A stretch of 64,000 nt of DNA. It comes from JAXDLW01 sp050998755. GTDB lineage: Bacteria > Chloroflexota > Dormibacteria > DASZGP01. Positions 43,705 through 51,966 of this stretch are shown here, in pieces (positions within the stretch are counted from its first letter, which is position 1; every line of letters begins with the position of its first letter). The notes beneath the pieces were generated by a model, which saw only the letters and a list, made by a program, of their open reading frames with translations, was not told where the DNA came from and did not search any database. The translations under genes and the position numbers were made by a program. The stretch spans positions 1 through 64,000 of the forward strand of contig JBPCPW010000023.1 of assembly GCA_050998755.1 (NCBI GenBank). Reading direction: 5' to 3'.

Positions 43705-43818
43705 GTGGTCGAATTGCGGCTCTCGTCAATTTTAGCGAACAAATGCTCGCAATGACAAATCAGTGTAGCGGCTTCTACATAGAGGTACCCTCGGAATATC
43801 CGTCACAACCGCGACGTT

Positions 43819-43824
43819 TACCCT
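43819..43824 (+). promoter_or_regulatory. -10 element TACCCT, leaderless start of the MFS gene
   Basis: TACCCT lies 6 nt before the ATG at 43831. The ~95 bases upstream are noticeably AT-richer than the surroundings. Confidence 0.5.
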
Positions 43825-43830
43825 AGATCG

Positions 43831-45585
43831 ATGGCCGCCTCCGGGAAACAACCAGTAGCTGACAGGCACGAAGGACAGCATCCCTTCGTCGCGCTGGCGA
43901 TCGTGCTGATCGCCGCCTTCATGATCCTGCTCGACGTCTCGATCGTGAACGTGGCCATCCCATCTGTACAGCGCGACCTGCACGCGTCGTACGCGCAGAT
44001 CCAGTTCGTGCTCGCCGGGTACCAGCTTTCCTATGCCGTCGTGCTGATCACCGGGGGGCGGCTGGGCGACATCGTCGGCCGCAAGCTGATGTTCCTGATC
44101 GGGGTCGTCGGATTTACCCTTGCCTCGCTGCTGTGCGGGCTGTCGCAGTCCGGTGAGCAGATCGTCGGGTTCAGGGTCTTCCAGGGCCTGATGGCCGCGC
44201 TCATGTACCCCCAGATCTTCTCGATCATCCAGGTGGTCATTCCGCCCCAGCGGCGGGCGACCGCCTTCGGGCTCTTCGGTGCGACGATCGGGCTGGCCAC
44301 GATCACCGGGCCGCTGGTCGGCGGGCTGCTGATAAAGCTCAACCTCTACGGCCTCGACTGGCGGCCGATCTTCCTGATCAACCTGCCGATCGGCATCGGG
44401 GCAGTGATCGCGGCCCTGGTCTACCTGCCGGAAACAAAGGCCCCCGACGCGCCCAAGCTCGACCTGATAGGCGTCGCGATCGTCTCGGTCGGTCTGTTCC
44501 TGGTCACCTTCCCGCTGGTCGAGGGACGGGATGCGGGCTGGCCGTGGTGGAGCTACGCGATGCTGGCTGCTTCGCTGGTGGTCTTCGCCGTCTTCGCCGT
44601 CTTCGAGCGTTCTCGAGAGCGCCAGGGCAAGGACCCGCTGGTTGCCCTCTCACTGTTCAAGAACCGCTCCTTCATGGCCGGGGTGCTGCTGTATTTTGTT
44701 TTCTTCTCGGCGCTGCCGGCGATGTTCCTCAGCCTCACTCTGTGGCTTCAGATCGGGCTTGGTTTCGACGCGCTCAAGGCCGGACTCACCACCATCCCGT
44801 TCGCGGTGGGGTCGGGGATCTTCTCCGGCGTCTCGGCGCGACTGATCACCAGGGCCGGGCGGAACCTCCTGAACATTGGCGGCGTGGTGCTGGTCATCGG
44901 GGTCGTGGGCGTCATCTTCACCGCGCACCAGGTCGGGCCCGGCCTCAGCGGACCTGAGCTCATCCCCGCTCTGTTCCTCTGCGGCGCGGGGCTGGGGCTG
45001 CTCATTTCCCCATCCGTCAACTTCATCCTCGCGGCGGTCGATGTCAAGGACGCGGGCTCAGCGTCAGGGTTGATCACCACGGTCCAGCAGATGGGCGGCG
45101 CGATGGGAATCGCCATCATCGGGGTCATCTTCTTCGGGCTGATTGGCAGCAACGCCGACCGCATCACGCGCGACCAGGCGCCGGCGATGCACCAGCAGCT
45201 GGTGAGCGGGGGGTTCCCATCCTCGCTTGCCGACAATTTCATCAACCTCTACCAGGTCTGTTTCCATGACCGCTCGGCGGCCAAGGACCCGACCAGCAAC
45301 CCCGATAGCTGCAAGCGCGTGCTGGCCCAGCGGGCCACGCCGCAGCAGTTGGGGATCTCGCCACAGCAGCTCGCGGTGGTGGGGCCGAAGCTTGGCGTGG
45401 TGGCCCGCAGGACGTTCAGCGACGCCGCGGTCCAGGCGCGCAAGCAGGACTTCAACGACACCATCCAGGGAGCCCTGATATACAACGCGGTGGCGTTCGC
45501 GCTGGCCTTCCTCCTGGTCTATCTGCTACCAAAAAAGCTCAGGCAACATGGTGCTCCGCCGGGGGGAGCCGCCGGGGCCCACTAG
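43831..45585 (+). CDS. DHA2-family (EmrB/QacA) MFS exporter
   Basis: A 584-residue protein with about 14 membrane segments. Motif D1 LLDVSIVNVAIPSVQRDL, motif A GGRLGDIVGRK and motif C GLATITGPLVGGLL identify a proton-driven drug exporter of the 14-TM class. A long extracytoplasmic loop precedes the last segment. No TetR or MarR regulator is adjacent. It precedes the quinone oxidoreductase by 13 bases and may share its transcript, although that gene has its own TAGAAT hexamer. Confidence 0.9.
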   Translation: MAASGKQPVADRHEGQHPFVALAIVLIAAFMILLDVSIVNVAIPSVQRDLHASYAQIQFVLAGYQLSYAVVLITGGRLGDIVGRKLMFLIGVVGFTLASLLCGLSQSGEQIVGFRVFQGLMAALMYPQIFSIIQVVIPPQRRATAFGLFGATIGLATITGPLVGGLLIKLNLYGLDWRPIFLINLPIGIGAVIAALVYLPETKAPDAPKLDLIGVAIVSVGLFLVTFPLVEGRDAGWPWWSYAMLAASLVVFAVFAVFERSRERQGKDPLVALSLFKNRSFMAGVLLYFVFFSALPAMFLSLTLWLQIGLGFDALKAGLTTIPFAVGSGIFSGVSARLITRAGRNLLNIGGVVLVIGVVGVIFTAHQVGPGLSGPELIPALFLCGAGLGLLISPSVNFILAAVDVKDAGSASGLITTVQQMGGAMGIAIIGVIFFGLIGSNADRITRDQAPAMHQQLVSGGFPSSLADNFINLYQVCFHDRSAAKDPTSNPDSCKRVLAQRATPQQLGISPQQLAVVGPKLGVVARRTFSDAAVQARKQDFNDTIQGALIYNAVAFALAFLLVYLLPKKLRQHGAPPGGAAGAH

Positions 45586-45598
45586 AATCGATCCCTCG

Positions 45599-46588
45599 AT
45601 GAAAGCGTGGGTGGTTCGCGCGTGGGGGGATCCGGATTCGATGTCCTACGAGGACGTCGACCTCGGCGACCCGTCGCCCGACATGCTCCGCCTCAAGATC
45701 GAGGCCGCCGCCATCAACTTCTTCGATGCCCTGATGATCGGCGGCACCTACCAGACCAAACCCGAGTTCCCCTTCACCCCCGGCGGCGAGGTTGCGGGTA
45801 CGGTGGTGTCCGCCCCGGAGGGCTCGCACCTGGCTCCGGGCGACCGCATCATGACCGGCTTCGGGATGAACAAGCTGGGCATGGGGGGATACGCGTCGGA
45901 GGCTGACACCCTGCCGATGCTGGCGCGCAGGATCCCGGATTCGATGTCCTTCGAGGACGCCGCGGCGTTCAACGTCGTGTACCAGACCGCCTACTTTGCG
46001 CTGCATGTGCGCGGTGACCTGAAAGCCGGCGAGGTGCTGCTGGTCCATGGCGGCGCCGGCGGCGTGGGTACCGCCTGCATTCAGCTGGGCAAGGTGGCCG
46101 GCGCAACCGTAATCGCGACCGCCGGTTCGGACGAAAAGGTCGAGCTGTGCAAGCAGCTTGGCGCCGACCATGCGATCAACTACAAGACGATGGACTTTGC
46201 CGACGAGGTCAAGAAGCTGACCGGCGGCAAGGGGGCCAACGTGATTTTCGATCCGGTCGGCGGCGACGTCTTCGATCGCTCCACCAAGTGCATCGCGTTT
46301 GAGGGCCGCCTGGTGGTCATCGGCTTCACTTCCGGCCGCATTCCCGAGGCCAGGGCCAACCACGTGCTGGTCAAGAACTACTCCGTGGTGGGTTTGCACT
46401 GGGGCGCCTACATGATCCACAACCCGGCCCTCATCGACGACGCGGCACGGGAGTTGTTCCGGCTCTACGAGGACGGAAAGATCAAGCCCCACATCTCGGC
46501 GACCTACCCCATGGAGAGGGCACCCGAGGCGCTGCAGGCGGTGACGTCAGGGAGGACCACCGGCAAGGTGGTCCTCATCCCAACCTGA
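45599..46588 (+). CDS. Zinc-less quinone oxidoreductase-like (MDR) enzyme
   Basis: A 329-residue NAD(P)H-dependent reductase of the medium-chain family. The N-terminal half has INFFDALMIGGTYQTKPEFPFTPGGEVAG, and the Rossmann motif is GGAGGVGTACIQLGK near residue 150. Cys/His ligands for structural zinc are absent, as in quinone oxidoreductases. The ATG at 45599 is chosen over the frame from 45548 because it begins the standard MKAWVV; TAGAAT lies ten bases upstream. Substrate unknown. Confidence 0.88.
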   Translation: MKAWVVRAWGDPDSMSYEDVDLGDPSPDMLRLKIEAAAINFFDALMIGGTYQTKPEFPFTPGGEVAGTVVSAPEGSHLAPGDRIMTGFGMNKLGMGGYASEADTLPMLARRIPDSMSFEDAAAFNVVYQTAYFALHVRGDLKAGEVLLVHGGAGGVGTACIQLGKVAGATVIATAGSDEKVELCKQLGADHAINYKTMDFADEVKKLTGGKGANVIFDPVGGDVFDRSTKCIAFEGRLVVIGFTSGRIPEARANHVLVKNYSVVGLHWGAYMIHNPALIDDAARELFRLYEDGKIKPHISATYPMERAPEALQAVTSGRTTGKVVLIPT

Positions 46589-46589
46589 G

Positions 46590-48434
46590 GTGAGCCCGCG
46601 CGGAGACATTTCGCGGCGGCGTTTCATCGGCGGAGCCGCCACCGCCGGGGCCGGGGTGGCCCTTGGTGCGGGACTGGGCCTCCAGGGTGAGGCGGCGCTG
46701 GCGGCGGCCGCCGGTCCGCGGTTTGCCGGGACCGCCAGCGCTGACGTGGTGGTCGTGGGGGCCGGGCTCGCCGGGCTCTCGGCTGCCCGTCGGCTCACCG
46801 CCGCGGGCAGAAAGGTGATCGTGCTCGAGGCTCGCGACCGCGTCGGCGGGCGCACGCTGAACCACCAGCTCGGCAGCCATGTGATCGAGGTCGGGGGGCA
46901 GTGGATCGGGCCGCTCCCGGGGCAGCCCAGCAACAACGCCCAGGCGTTTGATCCCACCCCCCAGCAGCGGCTTTTCGACCTCGCCAAGGAGGTCAAGGTC
47001 GACATCTACAAGACGTTCAACGTCGGCCAATACGTCGACTACAACAGCGGTGTGCGCCAGACCTACGGGGCCGTCCAGGTGCCCCCATTCGGCCGCATCC
47101 CGCCAGACCCTGGCGCCCCCAACGCCGCCTTCGCCGAAAACCTCCTGGACATGATGGCCAGCCCAAAATCGCAGGCGGTGGGCGGCAACTTCGACTCCGC
47201 CAAACCGTACGCTCATCCCAGCGCCCGCGACTGGGATGCGCAGACCTTCGAGACCTGGATGCGCGAGAACCTGACCCCACCACGGCAGCCCGCCGGGTCG
47301 GCCACCAACTCCCTGATCAACCTGGCCATCGAGGCGGTGTTTGGCGCCGAGCCGCGGGACATGTCGTTGCTCCACGTCCTCTGGTACATATCCTCCGCGG
47401 GGTCGTTCGAGAACCTGGTGAACACCGGGGCGGGTGCCCAGGACAGCCGTTTCGTCGGCGGCTCGCAGCAGATCTCCATCAACGTCGCCACCGAGCTCGC
47501 CGCGGCGGGAACCCCGGTCTATCTGTCGTCCCCAGTCAGCCGGATTGTCCACAACGGCGGGCTGGTCCAGGTCCAGGGCGACGGCTTCGCGGTCACCGGC
47601 AAGCGGGTCATCGTGGCCATCCCACCCCATATCGTTGGGCGCATCGAGTTCGAACCCGCGTTGCACCAGATGTCCCCGGATGGAGGGCTCCGCGAGCAGT
47701 TGACCCAGCGCACCCCGTTTGGCACCGTCATCAAGGTCCAGTGCGTCTACGATCGCCCGTTCTGGCGTGACGCCGGGCTCGCCGGCCAGGCCACCAGCGA
47801 CACCGGGCCGGTGAAGATCACGTTCGACAACACGCCCCACCCCGATGACGGAACCCCCAACGCGCACCCCGGAGTGCTGATGGGGTTCATGGAGGGAGAC
47901 GACGGCCGAATCTGGGGCCAGAAGACCCGCGCGGAGCGGCGCCAGGGCGTGATCGACTCATTTGTTCGATATTTCGGCCCGAAAGCAGCAAACCCCATCA
48001 GCTACCCCGGGGCGCCTGATGGCTATGTCGAGATGCTGTGGGCCAATGAGGAGTACACCGGCGGCTGCTACGGGGCGTTCTTCCCAACCGGCGTCTGGAC
48101 CTCGTTTGGTCAGAATGCGGCGGGGGAGAACATGCTGCGCAAGGTGATCGGCAACGTCCATTGGGCGGGGACCGAGACTGCGACCGTCTGGGCCGGATAC
48201 ATGGATGGCGCCGTGCAGTCCGGCGTGCGTGCGGCCGACGAGGTGCTCAATGCTCTAGGCGCGGCTGCCGCAACCCGCAGGGCGACATCGAGCAACCTGC
48301 AATTGCCGAACACCAGCCACCCCGATCAGTTCCCGACCCGGGCGTTCGCCGCCGTCGGCGCGGTGGCCGCTGCTGCCGCGGCACTCAAGAAGGCCGTGTC
48401 CGCTACCAACGCGCCTCGGAGTCCTGAGGCCTAA
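46590..48434 (+). CDS. Tat-exported flavin monoamine oxidase family protein
   Basis: A 614-residue flavoenzyme. A Tat signal (RRRFIGGAATAGAG) opens it. The FAD-binding fold is ADVVVVGAGLAGLSAARRL followed by VIVLEARDRVGGRT, and the C-terminal FAD segment is VHWAGTETATVWAGYMDGAVQSGVRAADEV. This is the amine-oxidase family that includes putrescine oxidase and MAO. The last ~35 residues are hydrophobic and basic, a possible membrane anchor. The GTG start is one base after the previous stop, so it is probably co-transcribed with the MDR enzyme. Amine substrate unknown. Confidence 0.87.
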   Translation: MSPRGDISRRRFIGGAATAGAGVALGAGLGLQGEAALAAAAGPRFAGTASADVVVVGAGLAGLSAARRLTAAGRKVIVLEARDRVGGRTLNHQLGSHVIEVGGQWIGPLPGQPSNNAQAFDPTPQQRLFDLAKEVKVDIYKTFNVGQYVDYNSGVRQTYGAVQVPPFGRIPPDPGAPNAAFAENLLDMMASPKSQAVGGNFDSAKPYAHPSARDWDAQTFETWMRENLTPPRQPAGSATNSLINLAIEAVFGAEPRDMSLLHVLWYISSAGSFENLVNTGAGAQDSRFVGGSQQISINVATELAAAGTPVYLSSPVSRIVHNGGLVQVQGDGFAVTGKRVIVAIPPHIVGRIEFEPALHQMSPDGGLREQLTQRTPFGTVIKVQCVYDRPFWRDAGLAGQATSDTGPVKITFDNTPHPDDGTPNAHPGVLMGFMEGDDGRIWGQKTRAERRQGVIDSFVRYFGPKAANPISYPGAPDGYVEMLWANEEYTGGCYGAFFPTGVWTSFGQNAAGENMLRKVIGNVHWAGTETATVWAGYMDGAVQSGVRAADEVLNALGAAAATRRATSSNLQLPNTSHPDQFPTRAFAAVGAVAAAAAALKKAVSATNAPRSPEA

Positions 48435-48496
48435 TAGCGGCTATCCTTCTCGGCTCGGGGTTCGACGTTTTCGCGGGTAGAGAGGAGAAGAGCTGG

Positions 48497-50488
48497 ATGA
48501 AGTACCTGGTCACCGGTGCCACCGGATTCATCGGCCGCTACCTGGTCGATCAACTGTTGAAGCGCGACGGCGAAGTTCACGTCCTGGTTCGCCCGCAGTC
48601 GCGGGAAAAGATGCAGGCGCGGATCGCCCAACTCGGTGCGGAGGACCGCATCCACGTTGTTGAGGGCGATATCACCCGCGCCGATGCGGGCGTGGCCCAG
48701 TCCGACCATGCGCAGCTCGAAGGTGTCGAGGTTTATCACCTCGCCGCGGTGTACGACCTGGAGGCCGACGAGGAAGCCAACCGCCTGGCCAACGTGGAGG
48801 GCACCCGCAACATCGTGCAGTTGGCCAACAAGGTCGGCGCGGCGCGCATCCACCACATCAGCTCGATTGCCGTGGCCGGCGGCAAGTGGAAGGGCGATTT
48901 CACCGAGGAGATGTTCGAGGAGGGGCAGGACCTAAGCCATCCTTACTACCAGACCAAGTACGAGGCCGAGAAGATCGTCCGCGAAGAGGCCAAGGTGCCC
49001 TTCCGGGTGTACCGTCCGGGAATCGTCATCGGGTCCTCGGAGACCGGAGAGGCGGACAAGATCGACGGCCCCTATTACGGCTTCAAGATCATGCAGCGCC
49101 TGCGCGAGTCCCTGCCCAACTGGGCACCCCTGCTGGGGCCGGAAGGCTATGCCCTGAACATCGTCCCGGTGGACTTCGTGGCGAAGTCGATAGACCACAT
49201 CGGCCACCAGGACGGCCTGGACGGGCGCACCTTCCACATTGTCGACCCCAAGCCGCTATCGCTTGGCGACACCCTGAACGAATTCGCCCGCGCCGGGCAC
49301 GCGCCGGAGTTCACCATGCGCTTCGATCGCCGCGCCACTTCGATGGTGCCCGACGACGTGAAGAAGGCCATCGGCAGCATCCCCGCGGTGCAGAGGCTGC
49401 GAGACCAGGTGCTGGAGAATATCCGCATCCCCCAAACGGCGCTCGACTACATGAGCAACCGCGCGATCTTCACCGCCACCGAGTCGCAGCGCGCCCTGGA
49501 GGGCAGTGGCATAACCTGCCCCCACCTGCGCAGCTACGCGTGGCGGATCTGGGACTACTGGGAGCGCCACCTGGACCCCGAACTGCCCAACGACCGCAAC
49601 CTTCGCGCGGCCCTCGGGGGCAAGGTGGTGGTCATCACCGGCGCCTCCAGTGGTATCGGCGAGGCCAGCGCCAAGGCCCTGGCGCGCAGCGGTGCGCACC
49701 TCATGCTGGTCTCTCGCACCAAGGAGAAACTGGACGAGCTGAAGGGCCAGATCGAGGCCGATGGCGGCAAGGCGTGGGTCTACCCCACAGACCTCTCCGA
49801 CACCGATGCCTGTGGCCAGATGATCGACAAGGTCGTCGCCGACCACGGCCATGTCGACATCCTGATCAACAACGCCGGCCGCTCGATCCGGCGCTCGGTG
49901 GAAGAGTCCTACGACCGCTTCCATGACTTCCAGCGGACGATGCAGCTCAACTACTTCGGCGCCGTGAAGCTGATCCTGGGAGTTCTCCCGACCATGATCC
50001 AGCAGGGCCGTGGTCAGATCATCAACATCTCGTCGATCGGCGCCCAGGCGTTTCCGCCACGGTTCGCCGCCTACGTCGCTTCCAAGTCGGCGCTCGAGGG
50101 CTTCTCGCGCTGCCTGGCGCCGGAGGTTGCTCACCACGGGATCACAGTGACCAATGTCCACATGCCCCTGGTGCAGACCCCGATGATCGCGCCGACCTCC
50201 TTCTACTCCAATTTCCCCATCATCGAGGCGGAGGAAGCGGCTGAGATGGTCGTCGAGGCGATATTGCGACGGCCGCAGGAGCTCTCGACCCGGCTTGGCA
50301 AGCTGGGTGAGGTGGTCGACGTTGCGGCCCCCGGCTTCCTGCACCTGGTGATGACCGGCGCATACCACATGTTTCCGGAGACCGGGGGCAAGAAGAAGGA
50401 GGGCGGCGGCAACGGCGCCAAACCCGAGCAGGAGGTGGGCATCGAGGGCCTGGTCCTCGGTCAACTGATGCGGGGGATCCACTTCTAA
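48497..50488 (+). CDS. Fatty acyl-CoA reductase-like two-domain SDR protein (AcrA1-type)
   Basis: A 663-residue fusion of an extended and a classical short-chain dehydrogenase. Domain 1 (1-370) begins LVTGATGFIGRYLVDQL and has catalytic YYQTKYEAEK with S at ISSIAV. Domain 2 (about 375-620) begins VVITGASSGIGEASA, has NNAGRS, ISSIG and YVASKSAL. Size and order match mycobacterial AcrA1-type fatty acyl-CoA reductases that make fatty alcohols or aldehydes; the SDR_e-SDR_c pairing is also found in uncharacterised proteins. It has an AGGAGA site and stands alone between the amine oxidase and the phosphatase. Confidence 0.82.
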   Translation: MKYLVTGATGFIGRYLVDQLLKRDGEVHVLVRPQSREKMQARIAQLGAEDRIHVVEGDITRADAGVAQSDHAQLEGVEVYHLAAVYDLEADEEANRLANVEGTRNIVQLANKVGAARIHHISSIAVAGGKWKGDFTEEMFEEGQDLSHPYYQTKYEAEKIVREEAKVPFRVYRPGIVIGSSETGEADKIDGPYYGFKIMQRLRESLPNWAPLLGPEGYALNIVPVDFVAKSIDHIGHQDGLDGRTFHIVDPKPLSLGDTLNEFARAGHAPEFTMRFDRRATSMVPDDVKKAIGSIPAVQRLRDQVLENIRIPQTALDYMSNRAIFTATESQRALEGSGITCPHLRSYAWRIWDYWERHLDPELPNDRNLRAALGGKVVVITGASSGIGEASAKALARSGAHLMLVSRTKEKLDELKGQIEADGGKAWVYPTDLSDTDACGQMIDKVVADHGHVDILINNAGRSIRRSVEESYDRFHDFQRTMQLNYFGAVKLILGVLPTMIQQGRGQIINISSIGAQAFPPRFAAYVASKSALEGFSRCLAPEVAHHGITVTNVHMPLVQTPMIAPTSFYSNFPIIEAEEAAEMVVEAILRRPQELSTRLGKLGEVVDVAAPGFLHLVMTGAYHMFPETGGKKKEGGGNGAKPEQEVGIEGLVLGQLMRGIHF

Positions 50489-50505
50489 GCGGCTATCGGG
50501 GCGAA

Positions 50506-50511
50506 TACAAT
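50506..50511 (+). promoter_or_regulatory. -10 element TACAAT, leaderless start of the phosphatase
   Basis: TACAAT lies 8 nt before the ATG at 50520. Confidence 0.5.
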
Positions 50512-50519
50512 CCGCCGGG

Positions 50520-51302
50520 ATGAACCCGGACCTTGAGCTTGCCCAACACCTGGCCGACGTGGCCGACGCGATCACCATGCGGCACTTCCGCTCGGTCGAC
50601 CTGCGGGTGGAGAGCAAGCCCGACCGCACGCCCGTCTCAATTGCCGATAGGGAGGCGGAGCAGGCGATGAGGGAGATTCTCACGGCGCAGCGCCCCGGCG
50701 ACGCGGTGGTGGGGGAGGAGTACGGCGCCGCCGGCGACGCTACCCGGCGATGGATCCTCGACCCCATTGATGCGACCAAGAACTACATCCGCGGTATCCC
50801 GGTGTTCGCCACGTTGATCGCACTCGAGGAGGAGGGCGAGATCACCGTCGGGGTTGTCTCGGCGCCCGCGCTGGGCGCGCGATGGTGGGCCAGCCGGGGA
50901 GAGGGCGCGTTCAGCGGCGACCGCCGACTCTCGGTGTCGCGGATCGGCAACCTGGACCAGGCCCAGCTGTGCCACGCGGGCTTTGAGGAGTGGCGCGACG
51001 GCGGCCATGAGGAGTCACTCATCGGGCTCTCCAGGCGGTGCGCTCGCACCCGCGGCTTCGGCGACTTCTGGCAGCATATGTTGGTCGCCCAGGGGAGCGC
51101 CGAGATCGCCATCGACCCCGTCGTCAGCCTCTGGGACATGGCCGCGATCAAGGTGATTGTCGAGGAGGCCGGCGGCCGCTTCAGCGACCTCGCGGGTGTC
51201 TCAACTGCCGAGGGCGGGAGCGGAGTGTCCAGCAACGGGCTGCTGCACGATGAGGCCCTCAACTACATCGGGCGTTCGGCAGCTTCACCTCCGCGCCGGT
51301 AG
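50520..51302 (+). CDS. hisN: Inositol monophosphatase-family, histidinol-phosphatase-like
   Basis: A 260-residue Mg-dependent phosphatase. Metal ligands are in VGEEYG (Glu), WILDPIDATKNYIRG (two Asp) and SLWDMAAI (Asp). The WILDPIDxTKNY-RGIPVFATLIAL stretch matches HisN (histidinol-phosphatase) more than inositol phosphatases. No other his genes are adjacent, so the role is inferred. The gene ends in TAG, which is also the first half of the TAGACT hexamer of the next gene. Confidence 0.8.
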   Translation: MNPDLELAQHLADVADAITMRHFRSVDLRVESKPDRTPVSIADREAEQAMREILTAQRPGDAVVGEEYGAAGDATRRWILDPIDATKNYIRGIPVFATLIALEEEGEITVGVVSAPALGARWWASRGEGAFSGDRRLSVSRIGNLDQAQLCHAGFEEWRDGGHEESLIGLSRRCARTRGFGDFWQHMLVAQGSAEIAIDPVVSLWDMAAIKVIVEEAGGRFSDLAGVSTAEGGSGVSSNGLLHDEALNYIGRSAASPPRR

Positions 51303-51305
51303 ACT
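51300..51305 (+). promoter_or_regulatory. -10 element TAGACT, leaderless start of the selenoprotein gene
   Basis: TAGACT begins on the hisN stop codon and lies 6 nt before the ATG at 51312. Confidence 0.5.
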
Positions 51306-51311
51306 GCCGCA

Positions 51312-51947
51312 ATGGCCCGCCCGCACAGCGTCGACCTGCAGACCGTCCAGAAGATCGTGGCGGAGGCGCGTGAGCAGGAGGCAGAGGCGCTCAGCGATGA
51401 GCTGCCGCCCGACAATGCCATCAAGAAATTGGGTGCGGTCAAGCTCGAGGAGCTCGACGGCTCGACGGTTGCGCTGGGATTGCTGTGGAAGACGAAGCCC
51501 GCGGCCATGGTCTTCCTGCGACATTACGGTTGACTGTTCTGCCGTGAGCAGGCCGCGCAGTTGCGCGGCATGAGAGGCAGGCTGGAAAAGCTGGCCAACG
51601 TCGCGATCATCGGCAATGGGACGCTGGCCCACGCCCAGGACTTTGACAAGACCCACGGCAAGGGCCTTCGCTCGCTGGTTGACACCAAGAAGCAGACCTA
51701 CAAGGCGCTGGGCTTTCGCCGTGGGGTTCGCTACACGCTCGGGCCCGCGTCGCTGGCGCGGGGAGTCGATGCCATGTCGCGAGGCTTCCGCCAGGTGAGT
51801 ACGCAGGGGGACGCCTTCCAGCAGGGAGGCACCCTGGTGGTCGCTGCGGGCGGCCGGCCGGTGCTCTTTCAGCGCGCTCGCTTCGCAGGCGACCACGCTT
51901 CGCTGGAAGAGATCCTGGCCGCCGCGACGATGGCCGCAGAGGATTAG
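51312..51947 (+). CDS. Peroxiredoxin-like (AhpC/TSA_2) probable selenoprotein
   Basis: A 211-residue reading frame with one internal in-frame TGA at 51531-51533. Translated through, it has N-terminal helices, then AAMVFLRHYG-(TGA)-LFCREQAAQL, where relatives of the PRXL2/AhpC-TSA_2 family have HFGCxFCREQ. So the TGA replaces the first cysteine of CxxC and gives U74xxC77. The rest continues the thioredoxin fold without other stops (NVAIIGNGTLAHAQDF, YKALGFRRGV, GGTLVVAAGGRPVLFQRA). A GC-rich hairpin lies 18 bases after the TGA. Role: thiol peroxidase or redox protein. The alternative is a pseudogene with a nonsense mutation. Confidence 0.78.
51552..51569 (+). promoter_or_regulatory. Candidate bacterial SECIS hairpin
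   Basis: GCCGCGC (51552-51558) pairs with GCGCGGC (51563-51569) around the loop AGTT. It starts 18 bases after the TGA, inside the usual range, and the loop contains GU as in many bSECIS elements. The consensus is loose, so this is a candidate only. Confidence 0.5.
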
Positions 51948-51966
51948 CCTCAGGGTCGCGCAGGCT

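Noticed and set aside
49256..50779. Minus-strand 507-residue frame
   Set aside because: It is antisense to the SDR fusion, whose Rossmann motifs are clear.
51561..51947. Separate 128-residue gene starting at TTG
   Set aside because: It is in the same frame as the 51312 gene and lacks its own start signals; it is better read as the part after the selenocysteine TGA.
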